The notes under the pieces: generated by a model
Databases searched by the model: none
Seen by the model: the letters and a program-made list of their open reading frames with translations, nothing else
What the model was told of the DNA's origin: nothing
Shown: positions 1 through 11,663 of the stretch, piece by piece
Layout of the letters: every line of letters begins with the position of its first letter
Numbering within the stretch: the stretch's first letter is position 1
Translations under genes and position numbers: made by a program
NCBI GenBank assembly: GCA_033439795.1
Contig: JAUTDP010000002.1
Location: forward strand, 1,736,001-1,800,000
Direction of reading: 5' to 3'
Source: Sordaria brevicollis
Lineage: Eukaryota > Ascomycota > Sordariomycetes > Sordariales > Sordariaceae
DNA: 64,000 nucleotides

Positions 1-1033
1 CTGAACTTGAACCCTTTCAAAAAGGGATGCTATGCTTAATTAGTTTTTGAAAAGGTATTAGAAGGACTTAGAGAGGCATATTGAGTCTGGTAGAAGACAT
101 TTTGCAGCAGACATTATGTCTGAAGAAGGGATTCAAATGCTTGATAAGATCAATCCGAAGTATCAAGCCTACAACAAGCTAATATCGTGGACTATAGAAG
201 ATGTCAATTTCAATGGCGTATAGCCGGGGTTATAGGGCTGTGGAAAGGGGAGAAGAATAATGCAAGAAGTCAAGAAAAAGCCATATGGACATAGATCGGG
301 AGATCAAGCACACATGCCGGAAGGGATGGTTCTTCTCCAAGACTCTAAGGTTTTGTCCTTGGTAGGGGTACGTTCTTTTTGATATTATTGGGAGTAGGTG
401 AAATTCGGAGTTAAATTCGGAGATGGAACTTTCAAATAACAATGGTTGATTAGCACATCAGAGTGCTGTGTGGTAGTGTCTCGGGCGAGGAGGAGGGTGA
501 GGAAAGGAAACAAGGTACGCCGGTTCAAATGTGAATAGTAGCAAGCCAGATGTGTCATTGAGCTCAGGGGAGCCAGGCCCGCGAGCAAGGGTTCATGCAG
601 GGTAAGGTAAGTTTGAAGATGCGTCCCGAGGTTCGAACTTTGGAACCTTCTGTCGTTCTGGGGTCCTTGTCAAGCTCTCAGGGGTTGTTCGATCTGGTTC
701 GGAGACGAAAAGTTCACTTGGAAGATTGGGTGGAACTGCATTGCTCAAGACCAAAAGTCTAGTGAATGATACTGGTAAATGTGTGACGGTTCGGTATGTT
801 CAAAGAAAAGTCAAGAGTAGTGTAAGAATGCAAGTGCGAGGACTATTTGGTAGGTTAATATCCGATCGACAAGACTGTGTTGGTTACAGGAGCCGCCAAT
901 CTCCGAAGTGAGTTGATTGAGTGACAAGCAATCACCGGTGCGGCGCCACAAAGCCGTGATAATTGCGATCACCAGATACCTGCTTGCTATATGGATCTTT
1001 GGAATTAAACTTGGGTTCCGGGTTATACCAGCA
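1..1033. other. Left-edge region, no confident gene
   Basis: GC-balanced sequence without the RIP signature. The longest sensible reading is a + strand open stretch at about 71-223 that lacks an ATG and ends in TAG. It has a plausible amino-acid mix (it includes EEGIQMLDKINPKYQAYNKL), but upstream stops cut it off and I do not recognise it. It may be the tail of a gene or of an old mobile element. All other ORFs here are short and overlap on both strands. Confidence 0.4.
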
Positions 1034-2908
1034 TTGACCCCATGCACGGTCGACCCCATATACGGTCACGTCCCCGCACCCGCATCTCCCCCATATAAAC
1101 AATTACCCTCTTTCTTTCAATAATTATAATTTTATTAAAATACTATCGTTTTTAATTATTTTTATTACAATAAATTTATTAGCGCTCGAATTAACTATCG
1201 CTAACGTTCGTAACGGTCTTTCCCAATATATAGCGGCTAAGAAGTACGGCGTTCCCTAATTTACTATATCCGATTATATTCGAAGCGTCCCCTCCGCGTA
1301 CGATTCGAAAATACCGCGATAACGATTCTTTCCCGACTAAAAAAACTTCCTATATAAATAAATATTAAATAAGGAGGCTATTAGGCGAATTCCTAACCGT
1401 CGTCAATTTATTAATTTCGCTATAATTATATTGAAATAAGGGGGGGATTATAATAAATTAAGCGTACGTTAGGTAAACCAATTCTTAAAGAGAAACCTTA
1501 CTATTAGGATTAAAATTTCGAGCCTTCTTAAATTGGTTAGAATTAAAAGGTCTATTTAAAAGATATTTACAAAGTTTTTTAACCTTTTAGAAATTACTAT
1601 TCGAAATAAGGCTATTATACCCGTTAATATTATTAATATAGATGAATATAGATTTTAAAAGCTAGAATTTAATAAGGGGAAGGTATTTAGGATTTATTTA
1701 ATTAAGAAGGTATACGTAATAACGATTAATATAATTATTTAAGTATTTATAATTAAATACAGGATTATTAAAAGTAAGAGGTTAATATTTATCGTTATTT
1801 TTATTAACGTTAACCTTTAAAGTTAATAATTCCTTAACGAAATAAAGGATTAAAAGTACAATAGTATTTTTACTAAATAAAATAACGGCGATATTGCCCT
1901 ACAATAGTTAAAAGAGGTTTATATTTTAAAAACGTAATTAAATAATAATATTTAGCGCCTTTTAATCTTCGACGAGTATTCGAATTATATAATAAACGAC
2001 TTTTTTATTGAAGCCTTCTATTATAAAATTCAACTCCTCTTTCTACCTCCTTATATTAATTATAAAACCTAACTATTCGATTATTCTATATTTACTACCG
2101 TTAAATTATATTTTAAAAATTTAATTAAAAATTATACTAATTTTCTAATATTTATATTAATATATAAATAACGGTTTTTAAAATATTATTATAAAGCTTT
2201 ACGAAAGGGAATAAGTATTAAAAACCTTAAATTAGGGTTTAAAAAGATAAAGATATAGTTAACGAATAGGTTTATAGTCCTTAACGACTTTAATACTATT
2301 ATTAATAACGCTACCCTACTTACCTAATTATCCCTATTTAAAATACTATTTAGGGACGTTATTAATTAAGTAAATTGCATTTTTATAGTATTTTAAAAGG
2401 TTAGGGATATATTCGAAGGTATTTATAAATTCTATAACTTCGACCGTAATTTTAAAACGCGGTATAATAAGGGTATTAAATCGTTAAATTTTAAAAACGC
2501 TATAATAATTTCGTTATTATAAGAAAATTAGTATTTACGTATATAATTAGAATCGTTAAAGCTTAAAATTAAACGTAAAATTAATAAAGAGGGGGGTAAT
2601 AATAAATTTGTACGGATAAACGAAATTATCGAAATTCGTAAGGTTTTAAAATAGGGTCCTAAATGTAAGAAGACCGCTAAGAAGAAGGAAGAGACAATAA
2701 CGACCCCCAACTCCCTATAAGAGGTTTTGAGAGTATTTGAAATAATACTCTAAATTATTTACGAGTATATAAATTAATATTATAACATTTTCAATGGTTA
2801 AAAACGCTGTAAAAGTGGCTAGTTTATAATGTTTTCTAATTCCTAGTTATAATGTTATATGGGGTGGAGACGTGACCGACCAGGGGGGTGACCGGGCTGG
2901 GGGTCATG
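1034..2908 (+). mobile_element. RIP-degraded pogo/Fot1-class (Tc1-mariner, DDE_1) DNA transposon
   Basis: About 1.9 kb of AT-rich DNA that reads as a broken transposase on the + strand. Near 1200-1290 there is a psq-type helix-turn-helix remnant (NGLSQYIAAKKYGVP). At about 1620-1650 there is a degraded N-M/I-D-E motif. At about 1960-2110 the DDE core is clear: LLIFDEYSNY, then IQLLFLPPYINYKT, which matches the DDE_1 pattern LLIFDGHxSH...LLFLPPHTSH of fungal pogo/Fot1 elements. Stops fall where Gln and Trp codons would have been, as RIP predicts. The ends are imperfect inverted repeats: 1034-1080 (TGACCCCATGCACGGTCGAC, then CGGTCACGTCCCC) and 2861-2908 in reverse. Exact ends and a TA target duplication could not be fixed. 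Element size fits the family. It is inactive. Confidence 0.82.
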
Positions 2909-5262
2909 GTGTCTAACGTTTAAAACGCAAAACGTGGCGGTGCTTGTTTGAGTTTCATTGAAGGTCAGAAGCATTTATTAGCTGTGATGGATATCCCTGT
3001 TTTCTCGTGAGCGGTTGTGGTTTGAGGAGCGTATAATTTGTTAATTCATGATATATCTTCAATGTGCACATGACTGTCACCATTTCCGAATGCGGTGATG
3101 TTCGTGGGGGTACTTCTCGAAGCTACCGCTCGTACCTGCTTGGTGTGTGTGGTTGTGGTGGCGGTAGTTATACGAGGATGGGTTCATAGGTAAGCTCGTA
3201 TACCGTAGCCATAACGCGCGGAGTGAGACCATAGTCACCACACTCCATGACTGTGTATCGTTTGTAAAAGTTGTTCAAGGCGATCTCATGTCCAGACTAT
3301 TGAGGAGTGGTCAAGATAAATGGTATGCGCATGCTGAATGAGTACTACGATGCGCGTACGTAAGCCCCATTTTCACATTTCGGGGTATTTCTGGATCACA
3401 GTGTACGTATCCGGTTTCGAGATCATCGCGGTGGATAAAACCAACCCTTCATTTCCTCAACAAGAAGCTTGTTTGGACCTTTTTTGACGATCTGCCCAAC
3501 AAGTTCCCCCCCACTACCCGATGGACGGAAGGATATCGTGAACAGCACATACTGTAGAAAGCCTTTCACAGGGTCAGACATGTGCTTGCAAACTCACGAT
3601 GCTGTTTTCTTGTTGTTCTCATGCTGCCTCGGCCAACTCTGCCAGTGTTTCCCAAAAAGCAGGTTTGGTTGCGTAATTCGTGGGGTCGTGGTATTGGCGT
3701 GGTGCGCTGCTAAAAGTTCCATGACCCACGACCCACGACCCACGGGCCGAAGATGGAGCACATGACAGTTCCTTGAGACGGAGAAGAGAGGAGGAGGAGG
3801 GGCAAGTTTGGGGGTTACCATATAGTCCAAAAATTGGTTTAGGCGACGAGGTGAAAGAAGCAAAGTAATTGAGTGATCACACAGGCCAATTGTGACAATT
3901 GTCTGAAGCTGAAACATATTCCAGATGATGGCCAGAAGAATCGGTTATCGAATTGGCAAGGTTCGGATGTCGTCGATGGGTTGACGTTGGCTTCTTTTCG
4001 GGCGGCGCCGTGGCTACACTAAAAAAAGGGGCACCGAAACAAAAGAAGCATTCGATGGAAATTCAGGGGATGGTGTTCTGCAACGGCGCAAGCCAATCTC
4101 GTCAAGGAGATTGATGCGGTTTGATTGGCGAGCCCGCTTGGATCTCTTGATTGGTCTGCCCCTCTTCAACTGACCTTCAGACCAATGGGAGTTGTCCATT
4201 GGAGGCCGTGCCCCTTTCCAGGTTTCCCCAACTTGAGAGACCTTGAGCACCAGAAGCAGCAGAGAGATGGAGCACGGGCCACAGGAACCGCTAGCGGACC
4301 GTTTTAGCATGCTTTTGGTGCAGTTGGCATGGACCAGGAAATCACGGCGAACCCACCGGAAGCTTGCTGCGCCATGCCCAAACCAGCTCGACATGGAAAG
4401 AGCAATGAATGACAGCCTTGTCCGTTCCAGAGAGCCGTGGTGAGACGAGCAAGAGCGGCCAAGAGGAGAAATTCAGTTCTGGAATGGGTTGATGCAGTGA
4501 AGCCGGATGAATATGGCAAGTGCGGATGGAATCTGTTACGGAAACAGTCGAGACCACTGCACCTCGTGGAAGCAAGAGGGTGGAGGTACGTACCTCTACC
4601 TTTTTCAAAAAGAGGGTTTCTTGGCAAGAGGTGCCTGCGTGCGGGTGTGACCTGCCCCCCCCCCCCCCCTGGCCCCCTGTTCCAGCCAGGGGGAAAGCTG
4701 AGTGGGAAGGCCAGCCAAACTGATGGCAGCCTCAGACCATCCATTCAGCAGCCAGCACCACAGCACACAACACGCAAGGAAGTGGAAGCGGGCAGCCCAG
4801 TCAGTTCAGTGGAAAGAAAGCAGAGACTCGACCATCTGGGACCCTCGACTCGGAAAAAGATCCAGAGTGTCCTCAACAATCCACACAAACCAACACATTA
4901 ATCTTCCGCTATTCATCATCCCACCTCTTCCCACCTCCAAACCACAACTTTCGTCCTCCGTGACAACCACCCATTCCATCTTCTCTTTCCACCACTACTG
5001 CGTCCATCGTCCTGTTCCATACTTGACAGGTCGTTGTTAATTCCCGCCATCACGAGGCTATAGTAGTAATCACTTGTCCCCCCCCCTTTCTCACGACGCC
5101 CACGGTTCTTGCTCGACTTTGTAGCAAGCCAGCTCTCCAGCTTCTTCCTTCCTTCTTACACTCGTTGAACAATCCTTTCTTCGATACGCTCGTTGTTTAT
5201 CACGACCGTTACGACCGACAACTAAACACCCAACTCAACCACCACCACACACACCAGCAATC
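2909..5262. other. Spacer and promoter/5' leader of mpg1
   Basis: No gene is supported. The ORFs here overlap one another on both strands and have no introns or recognisable domains. The last 400 bases before the mpg1 start are rich in CT and CA runs, typical of fungal core promoters and leaders. A C15 run lies at 4655-4669. A 14-base palindrome, GAGGTACGTACCTC, lies at 4583-4596 (see findings). Confidence 0.6.
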
Positions 5263-6695
5263 ATGAAGGGTAAGCTCTCCTCGATCCCCTCCCCGCCTTT
5301 TTCCTGGTGCTAGTGGCTCTGGCCATACGCAACGGACTCTACAATGACGAGAACCCTGACTGACGCGTTCCCCCTGCTACAGCTTTGATTCTCGTCGGCG
5401 GCTTTGGCACTCGCCTTCGCCCTCTCGTAAGCGACCCCCGTACCACATACCGTACCATACCATGCATACCATCCCGGCCCGGCCCATGCTATGCCATGCC
5501 CTCGTGGCTGGCCTGTCTGCGGCCTGGTAGCCACCATGGCATTTCGACGTCATGACTAACGACGTCCCTCAATATAGACCTTGACCATGCCCAAGCCCCT
5601 GGTCGAGTTCGGCAACAAGCGTATGATTTTGCACCAGATCGAGGCCCTTGCCGCGGCCGGTGTTACCGACATCGTTCTCGCCGTGAACTATCGTCCTGAA
5701 ATTATGGAGAAGTACTTGGCTGAGGTTAGTGACAAGCTCCCCGTGAGACGGCGGCCCTCCTGACTTGAGCTTTGCTAATACATGCTTCTCCAATGCAGTA
5801 CGAGAAGCAGTTCGGTATCAACATCACCATCTCTATCGAGAGCGAGCCCCTGGGTACTGCCGGTCCCCTCAAGTTGGCCGAGGAGGTCCTCAGGAAAGAT
5901 GACACTCCTTTCTTCGTCCTCAACTCCGATGTTACCTGCGAATACCCCTTCAAGGAGCTCGCTGCCTTCCACAAGGCCCACGGCGACGAGGGTACCATCG
6001 TGGTGACCAAGGTGGAAGAGCCTTCCAAGTATGGTGTCGTTGTTCACAAGCCCAACCACCCCTCTCGCATCGACCGCTTCGTCGAGAAGCCCGTACAGTT
6101 CGTCGGCAACCGCATCAACGCCGGCATCTACATTCTCAACCCCTCGGTTATCGACCGCATCGAGCTCCGTCCCACCTCCATCGAACAGGAGACTTTCCCT
6201 GCCATGGTCAAGGATGGCCAGCTACACTCTTTCGATCTCGAGGGCTTCTGGATGGACGTCGGTCAGCCCAAGGATTTCCTGACGGGCACCTGCCTCTATC
6301 TCTCCTCCCTCACCAAGAAGGGCTCCAAGGAGCTCGCCCCCACCTCTCTGCCCTACGTCCACGGCGGCAACGTTCTTATCGACCCCTCAGCAAAGATCGG
6401 CAAGAACTGCAGAATCGGACCCAATGTCACCATCGGCCCTAACGTTGTCGTTGGTGATGGTGTCCGCCTGCAGCGCTGCGTCTTGCTCGAAGGATCCAAG
6501 GTTAAGGATCACGCTTGGGTCAAGAGCACCATTGTTGGCTGGAACAGCACAGTCGGCAAGTGGGCCCGTCTCGAGAACGTAACAGTACTCGGTGACGATG
6601 TCACCATTGGCGACGAGATTTACGTTAACGGCGGCAGCATTCTGCCACACAAGACGATCAAGGCCAACGTCGACGTACCGGCCATTATCATGTAA
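5263..6695 (+). CDS. mpg1: GDP-mannose pyrophosphorylase (mannose-1-phosphate guanylyltransferase)
   Basis: Makes GDP-mannose from mannose-1-phosphate and GTP in the cytosol; GDP-mannose is the sugar donor for N- and O-glycosylation, GPI anchors and cell-wall mannan. Four exons: 5263-5269, 5383-5426, 5578-5724 and 5799-6695, all with GT...AG introns, giving 1095 nt and 364 aa, the usual length for the fungal enzyme. The first exon is only 7 nt (ATG AAG G), a layout that is easy to miss. The nucleotidyltransferase signature [17 protein letters not shown] lies at about residues 8-24 and is assembled across two introns. Residues from about 250 onward form hexapeptide repeats of a left-handed beta helix ([17 protein letters not shown]). 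The chain ends in PAIIM. No lesion is visible. The identity is firm from motif and length. Confidence 0.97.
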
Positions 6696-9600
6696 ACGAG
6701 GCCATTTAGTCCTAACTTTCCGCGACCGTAACGATGACGAGACGAGCCACAATAATCATTCATCTTAATTTCTTCGAAAATATACCACCTTTTTAGATTT
6801 TTTTCTCAACGCTGTCGTACCTTTTTGCCACTTTACGAGCTTTTACCTGCCTTATTCCTCGTGCGTCGCAGCCTCTACCACTTACGCCGTTGCTGAAGGA
6901 CGATATACAAAACACGATCCTCCGATCTCTCGGCTTTCTATCCTCCGCGACTCTTGATCTTCTCCACGGTTTACCGCGTCTTGTCTCGCTGTCAGCAACA
7001 CACGGTGCCCTGCGCGGAACGACTTACGGCGGATGACTTCCGGATATGGTTTTCGAGAGACGATTCGGACACACGCTATACTGTTATGATGTTTCTCGAG
7101 CGGATGTTTGCATAGTATATGAAGCTTTTTGTTCCGTTGTCCCTGGGAGGGAAGGGGCAATGCATTCTTAGGGGAACTTTTGACCTAAAAGCATAGGAGA
7201 GCAAAAAGGTGTTTGGATTTTGGCAACTCTTGTTGAAAGGTTCTTGTTATGCCATAGCATGGAAAAGGGGTCATTGGGATGGTTAGACATTACCATGCAA
7301 TTGACTCGCAATTGAACAATTCCACTCTACCTCTATTTCAAGTGTCATGGTGTCCGGGCGGTCACGCATTGTATGGTTGTAAAACAGGGTCGAATGCTCT
7401 AGAGGGTATTTATATCGACGTAAACCGGGATAGAGAAGGTTGTCCACAATTGAAGTTGGCCGTCTGCGAGACACAACAGGGTACAAGAAAGAAATGACAT
7501 GCCTCGGGGTAAAGAGAGAAAGATATGGGTAGAGATTAGAGCCGTCCGTCCTGGGATATAGTCCGGCGATTCAGCCAGAGTTAAAACCAGTATCTCATCA
7601 GTGACTTGCCAAACTCCTCAAGAGTGAAGCTATGTCATATATACCCAACGTCATCGCCGACGATACCTCGGTCACATCAAGGCACATGTCGCCGGCACTT
7701 ACCGGCCCACTACCTCCGAGACGTTATCGTGCCATATGCGCATTGCTCTTGCATTGCCTTGCCTTGCCTCAGTAGTATCAAGTTTCTGAATCTGTCTCGA
7801 CTTGCTTGTACATACCGCATCCCCGTTACGTATACACCACAATGCATTCGCATTACTTAATTTAACCTTACACTACATTGCCTTGCTTCACAGTAGCTGA
7901 GGTACCTCTTCTTGAAATAAATCTCTTTGCATCCCGCCCACCTCCAATTTGGGGGTGCGGATGCCAACACTTCCGTCCCGCAGGGTCAATCTCCAACTCG
8001 ATATACCTAACGCCGGAGCAAAGGTCCGGTATAGGACGACACCATCCTATTTTACTTCACTTAGTTGACTCTGTTAAATTCAAGCGAGTACAAAGGTTTT
8101 GTACACATATCGACAAAGCTCACCATCACCGACACCAACGGGATATGTATGGCAGGAGGTTTTTGGGTAGGAGATGGAAGAGAATGAAGATATGAGTAAG
8201 TGGCTGGCTGATGGGAAACCTTAGAAAACCGGATATCCTCGTTAGATGATCAATGCTATACCGTAGAAACTCTGGAGCTTGGAAACTGTTTAGGTGTAGA
8301 AACCTAACATATAGGCGTAAGGTACTACAAGTGTAGGCCTGCGTTCTACAAAGTAAACGCATGTGTGTTAAGACGAAGGCAACATTTATATGACATTACT
8401 AACCTGGCGGGATACGAAGGGCATATACGCGACTGTATGTAGGCGCTAGTGTTGAGTGATAGAGGCCTCGTGCTAGACTTTTATGGTGTAAAGACAACTT
8501 CCAATCTCCAGAGTTTCTACGGTATATAATAGCTTTGGAGTTAACGATGAGCGAAGTACTCTTTTCCCTTACTTGACTTATCGGATGCGGGCGACATGAT
8601 CCCAAAAGGGGGGTGTCTACCGTGTCCCTGATACACCTACGCGCTCAAAAGCTCAAAGTTTGATGGCGCAAAGCCAGGGGACGCAGTTACCTTGGTAACA
8701 GGAACTTCAGCAACGAGTTTAGTTAAACGTACCTATAGGTGGATTTTTTTTATATATACATTTCAAAAATTTTGCGAGTGTCCGCTGATCTCTGTTGTCA
8801 TACCTCGTCCTCCGTCCGGGGTCACGACAAGGCCAAACATTCTCGTGAAAATTAGAGTTATGAAAAGGCTAAGCAAGGCAATGCAGGGTAAGGCAAGACA
8901 AGTGCAGTGATGTGTGTTACGCGTACATCTTGAGCATCTGTCCCGCATAACTACAGTTCATCATGCAATGCTTTATCCATGTACGTACTCCAACTGCAGC
9001 GACTAGCTTCGGAGGAATTAGGGACGAGGAAGGGACGAGAAGTGAGACTCACGATTCTGAGGATGGAGTGACTGAGTGATTAGAACATTGGCAGGGCATG
9101 TGAAGAGGTAGGAGTTTTACAATCTGTAATTCGGTAATAACCGGCTCTGTGTCTGCCATGTGTGCTGGTGAGGTCCATGAAGATGTGTGATGCTAGTTGA
9201 GGTGACACCGGTCCTCGGGAATTGTGATGTCTTCGCTCGAGTAGGATAAAGCGAGTGGGAATATCAGGAAAGCTAGAAGGGAAGATGAAGGTGGAGGAGA
9301 GAGTTGATGGAGATTGTTGTGGTTCGAGAAACAAGTTAAGCAAGCGAACGAAGAACGAAGCAGAGGGAATGTTCATCACAGAATGCATTGGAACTGAAGT
9401 GTTAAAATAATTTTTGTTGTGATATTGCTTGATAGTCATCAAATGCTTGTAATAAATGAGGGTATCCTCGTAAGGTATTAAAATCAAAGCCAAATAAACC
9501 CGCCAGATAGTTCCCATTCACGCTTATTTGTGCGTGTGTTGCTTTGCGCATTCGCCCTTTTTCGCCCTGAACTCCTCGCAAAAAGCCACAATCATGATAG

Positions 9601-9787
9601 GTTATACAAGAGGAAAGAAAAGAAAAGAAGTATCCAAGATGCTCATCCAAAAAACGCCGTCGCAAAATCCCAATGCAGTATTCAAAAAACCAGATGTTGT
9701 ACAAGGTCCTGTCGTGGTGCTGGACCGGAAAAGAAGAAAAGTATGTGTTGTGTAAAAAGGGTGAAGAAAGCGAAAAGATTGACGGGA
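6696..9787. other. 3' region of mpg1 and long spacer
   Basis: About 3.1 kb with no supported gene. Small ORFs show no splice structure or domain. It holds a 21-bp perfect inverted repeat (8257-8277 and 8506-8526), a GAGGTACCTC palindrome at 7899-7908, and several CATTGCCTTGC-type repeats near 7750, 7875 and (inverted) 8875. The part next to 9787 should be the 3' UTR of the glycerol kinase gene. Confidence 0.6.
8257..8526. repeat. 21-bp perfect inverted repeat, 228-bp spacer
   Basis: The arms are 8257-8277 (TATACCGTAGAAACTCTGGA plus G) and its exact reverse complement at 8506-8526. Weaker similarity continues inward for about 15 bases (TTGGAA on both sides). It could be the ends of a small non-autonomous element, but I see no target duplication. 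Confidence 0.6.
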
Positions 9788-11663
9788 TTAGATATCCTTC
9801 TTGTCCTCGTCGCACTCGTCGTCTTCGTTGTCGTTGTCTTGAAGCCAGCCGCGGCTCATCTGGACGGCCTGGTTCCACTTCTTGAACCTCTTGTCGGCAC
9901 ACTTGCGAGAGATCTTGGGCTCGAAGACCTTCCGGCCGTTCCGGTTGACCTCCTGGAGCTCAGCGGTATCGCTCCAAACACCAGTAGCGAGGCCAGCAGC
10001 AATGGCAGCACCGAGAGCAGTGGTTTCGCACATGGCAGGGCGGTCAACAGGAATGCCGCTGATGTCGGCCTGGGTCTGCATGGTCAGGTCCGAGTTGGAG
10101 AGACCGCCATCAACAGCGAGGAGCTTGAGCTTGCAGCCCGAGTCCTTCTCCATGGCGTCAAGGATGGCCTTGGTCTGGAAGCAGGTAGCCTCGAGGGTGG
10201 CACGAGCAATGTGACCCTTTTGAGTGTGTTGAGTGATACCGACTATTGACAGGTTAGCTTTTGGTCATTTTTGTGGAACGAGGTAGGATGGATATGATGC
10301 TCCAAAGTGGGTCGGGAGAAGCTGTGTGGAAAGAGTGGATATGGAATGGCGATCACTTACACAAGGTACCCTTTGCATCATCGATCCAGTAAGGGGCGAA
10401 GAGGCCGCTGAAAGCAGTGACGAAGACAACGCCTCCGTTATCGGGGACAGACTCGGCGAGGTCGTTGATCTGCTTAGCGTTCTCGATGAAGTTGAGGTTG
10501 TTCTGGAGGAAGGTAACACCGGCACCGGCGACGGCAATGCTGCCCTCGAGGGCGTAGACGGGAGCGCGGCCCTGGCCAAAGTCGTAGGCGACAGTGGAGA
10601 GAAGACCATACTGGGAAATGACGGGCTCGGTGCCGACGTTGTAAAGGAGGAAGCAGCCAGTGCCGTACGTGTTCTTTGCTTGGCCGGGGTTGAAGCCGCA
10701 CTGGCCGACCAGGGCGCTGGATTGATCGCCCAAGCAGCCAGCGATCGGCACACCCGACAGCGCACCGCTGGCAATGCGACCGAAACATTCAGGGTCTGAC
10801 GAAGGGACGATCTTTGGCAAATGCACCTTGGTTCGGTCAATGCCGAAGAATCCTAGGAGCTTGTCGTCATACTGAAGAGTGCGGATGTTCATGAACATGG
10901 TGCGGCTGGCGTTGGTGCTGTCTGTTACGTGGACGGGGCTCTCAGCCTGGGCGCCGCCATTGAGCTTGTAGATGAGCCAGGTGTCGACGGTGCCAAAGGC
11001 GAGACGGCCCTGCTCATAGGCCTCCTTGACGGCGTCGACGTTCTCAATGAGCCACATGAGCTTGACACTGCTGGGGTAGGTGGAGAGGGGGAGACCGCAG
11101 AGCTCCTTGATGGAATCAGCGCCATCCTTGGCCTTGAGGTCGCGGACAATGGACTTGGTACGGGTGTCGGGCCAGACGACGGCGTTGTAGAGAGGCTCGC
11201 CAGTCTCGTGGTCCCAGACAAGAGTGGTCTCGCGCTGGTTGGTGATGCCGATGGAGCGGATGTCGTTCTTGGAGAAGCCCAATCGCTGGAACTTGCGCAT
11301 GGCGCCCTCAATGCACTCCTCAACCGAGTTCAGCAGAGTCATGGGATCGTGCTCGTGCCATCCTGACTTGGGGTAGAGGTTCTCAAACTCAATCTGGTGG
11401 CTGGCAACGGGGTCGCCCTCGCCGTTGAAGATGAGGAAGCGGGAAGAGGTGGTGCCTTGGTCAACAGAGCCGACAAACCAGTGGTTTTTCCTCTCCTCGG
11501 GCGTCTCGTGAATGCCGCGGGGGAGGTGCTCTAGGTGGGAAACAATGGGACCCTTATGGGACTTTGCTGCTAGGTTGCGGGCGTCCATGCCATCGTTTGT
11601 GAGGGCAGGTTCTACACACATGACGCCGGGCTCGACGCCATCGTTGAGGTTGAGCAACTTCAT
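9788..11663 (-). CDS. gut1: Glycerol kinase (FGGY family)
   Basis: Phosphorylates glycerol to glycerol-3-phosphate with ATP, the first step of glycerol use and a feed into lipid and triose metabolism. Two exons on the minus strand: 11663-10361 and 10242-9788, with a 118-bp intron (GTAAGT...CAATAG), giving 585 aa. Visible motifs: the ATP-phosphate loop GSVDQGTTSSRFLIF, ITNQRETT, GDQSSALVGQCGF, the FGGY-type YGTGCFLLYNVG, and AVDGGLSNSDLTMQ in exon 2. The chain is longer than the roughly 500-aa bacterial enzyme because of an N-terminal extension of about 85 residues before the kinase fold and an acidic C-terminal tail (DNDNEDDECDEDKKD). The start at 11663 gives MKLLNLNDGVEPG. The frame stays open upstream to 12158, but that stretch is His/Thr/Ser low complexity and reads like leader DNA. 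Confidence 0.95.

Noticed and set aside
3469..3917. ORFs of 98 and 107 codons on opposite strands
   Set aside because: They overlap, have no domain, and lie in spacer DNA of mixed composition.
9530..10249. 239-codon + strand ORF
   Set aside because: It is the antisense shadow of glycerol kinase exon 2 with no family signature.
10326..11366. Long + strand ORFs with Val/Gly/Asp-rich protein
   Set aside because: Antisense of the GC-rich glycerol kinase exon; codon bias of the real gene creates them.
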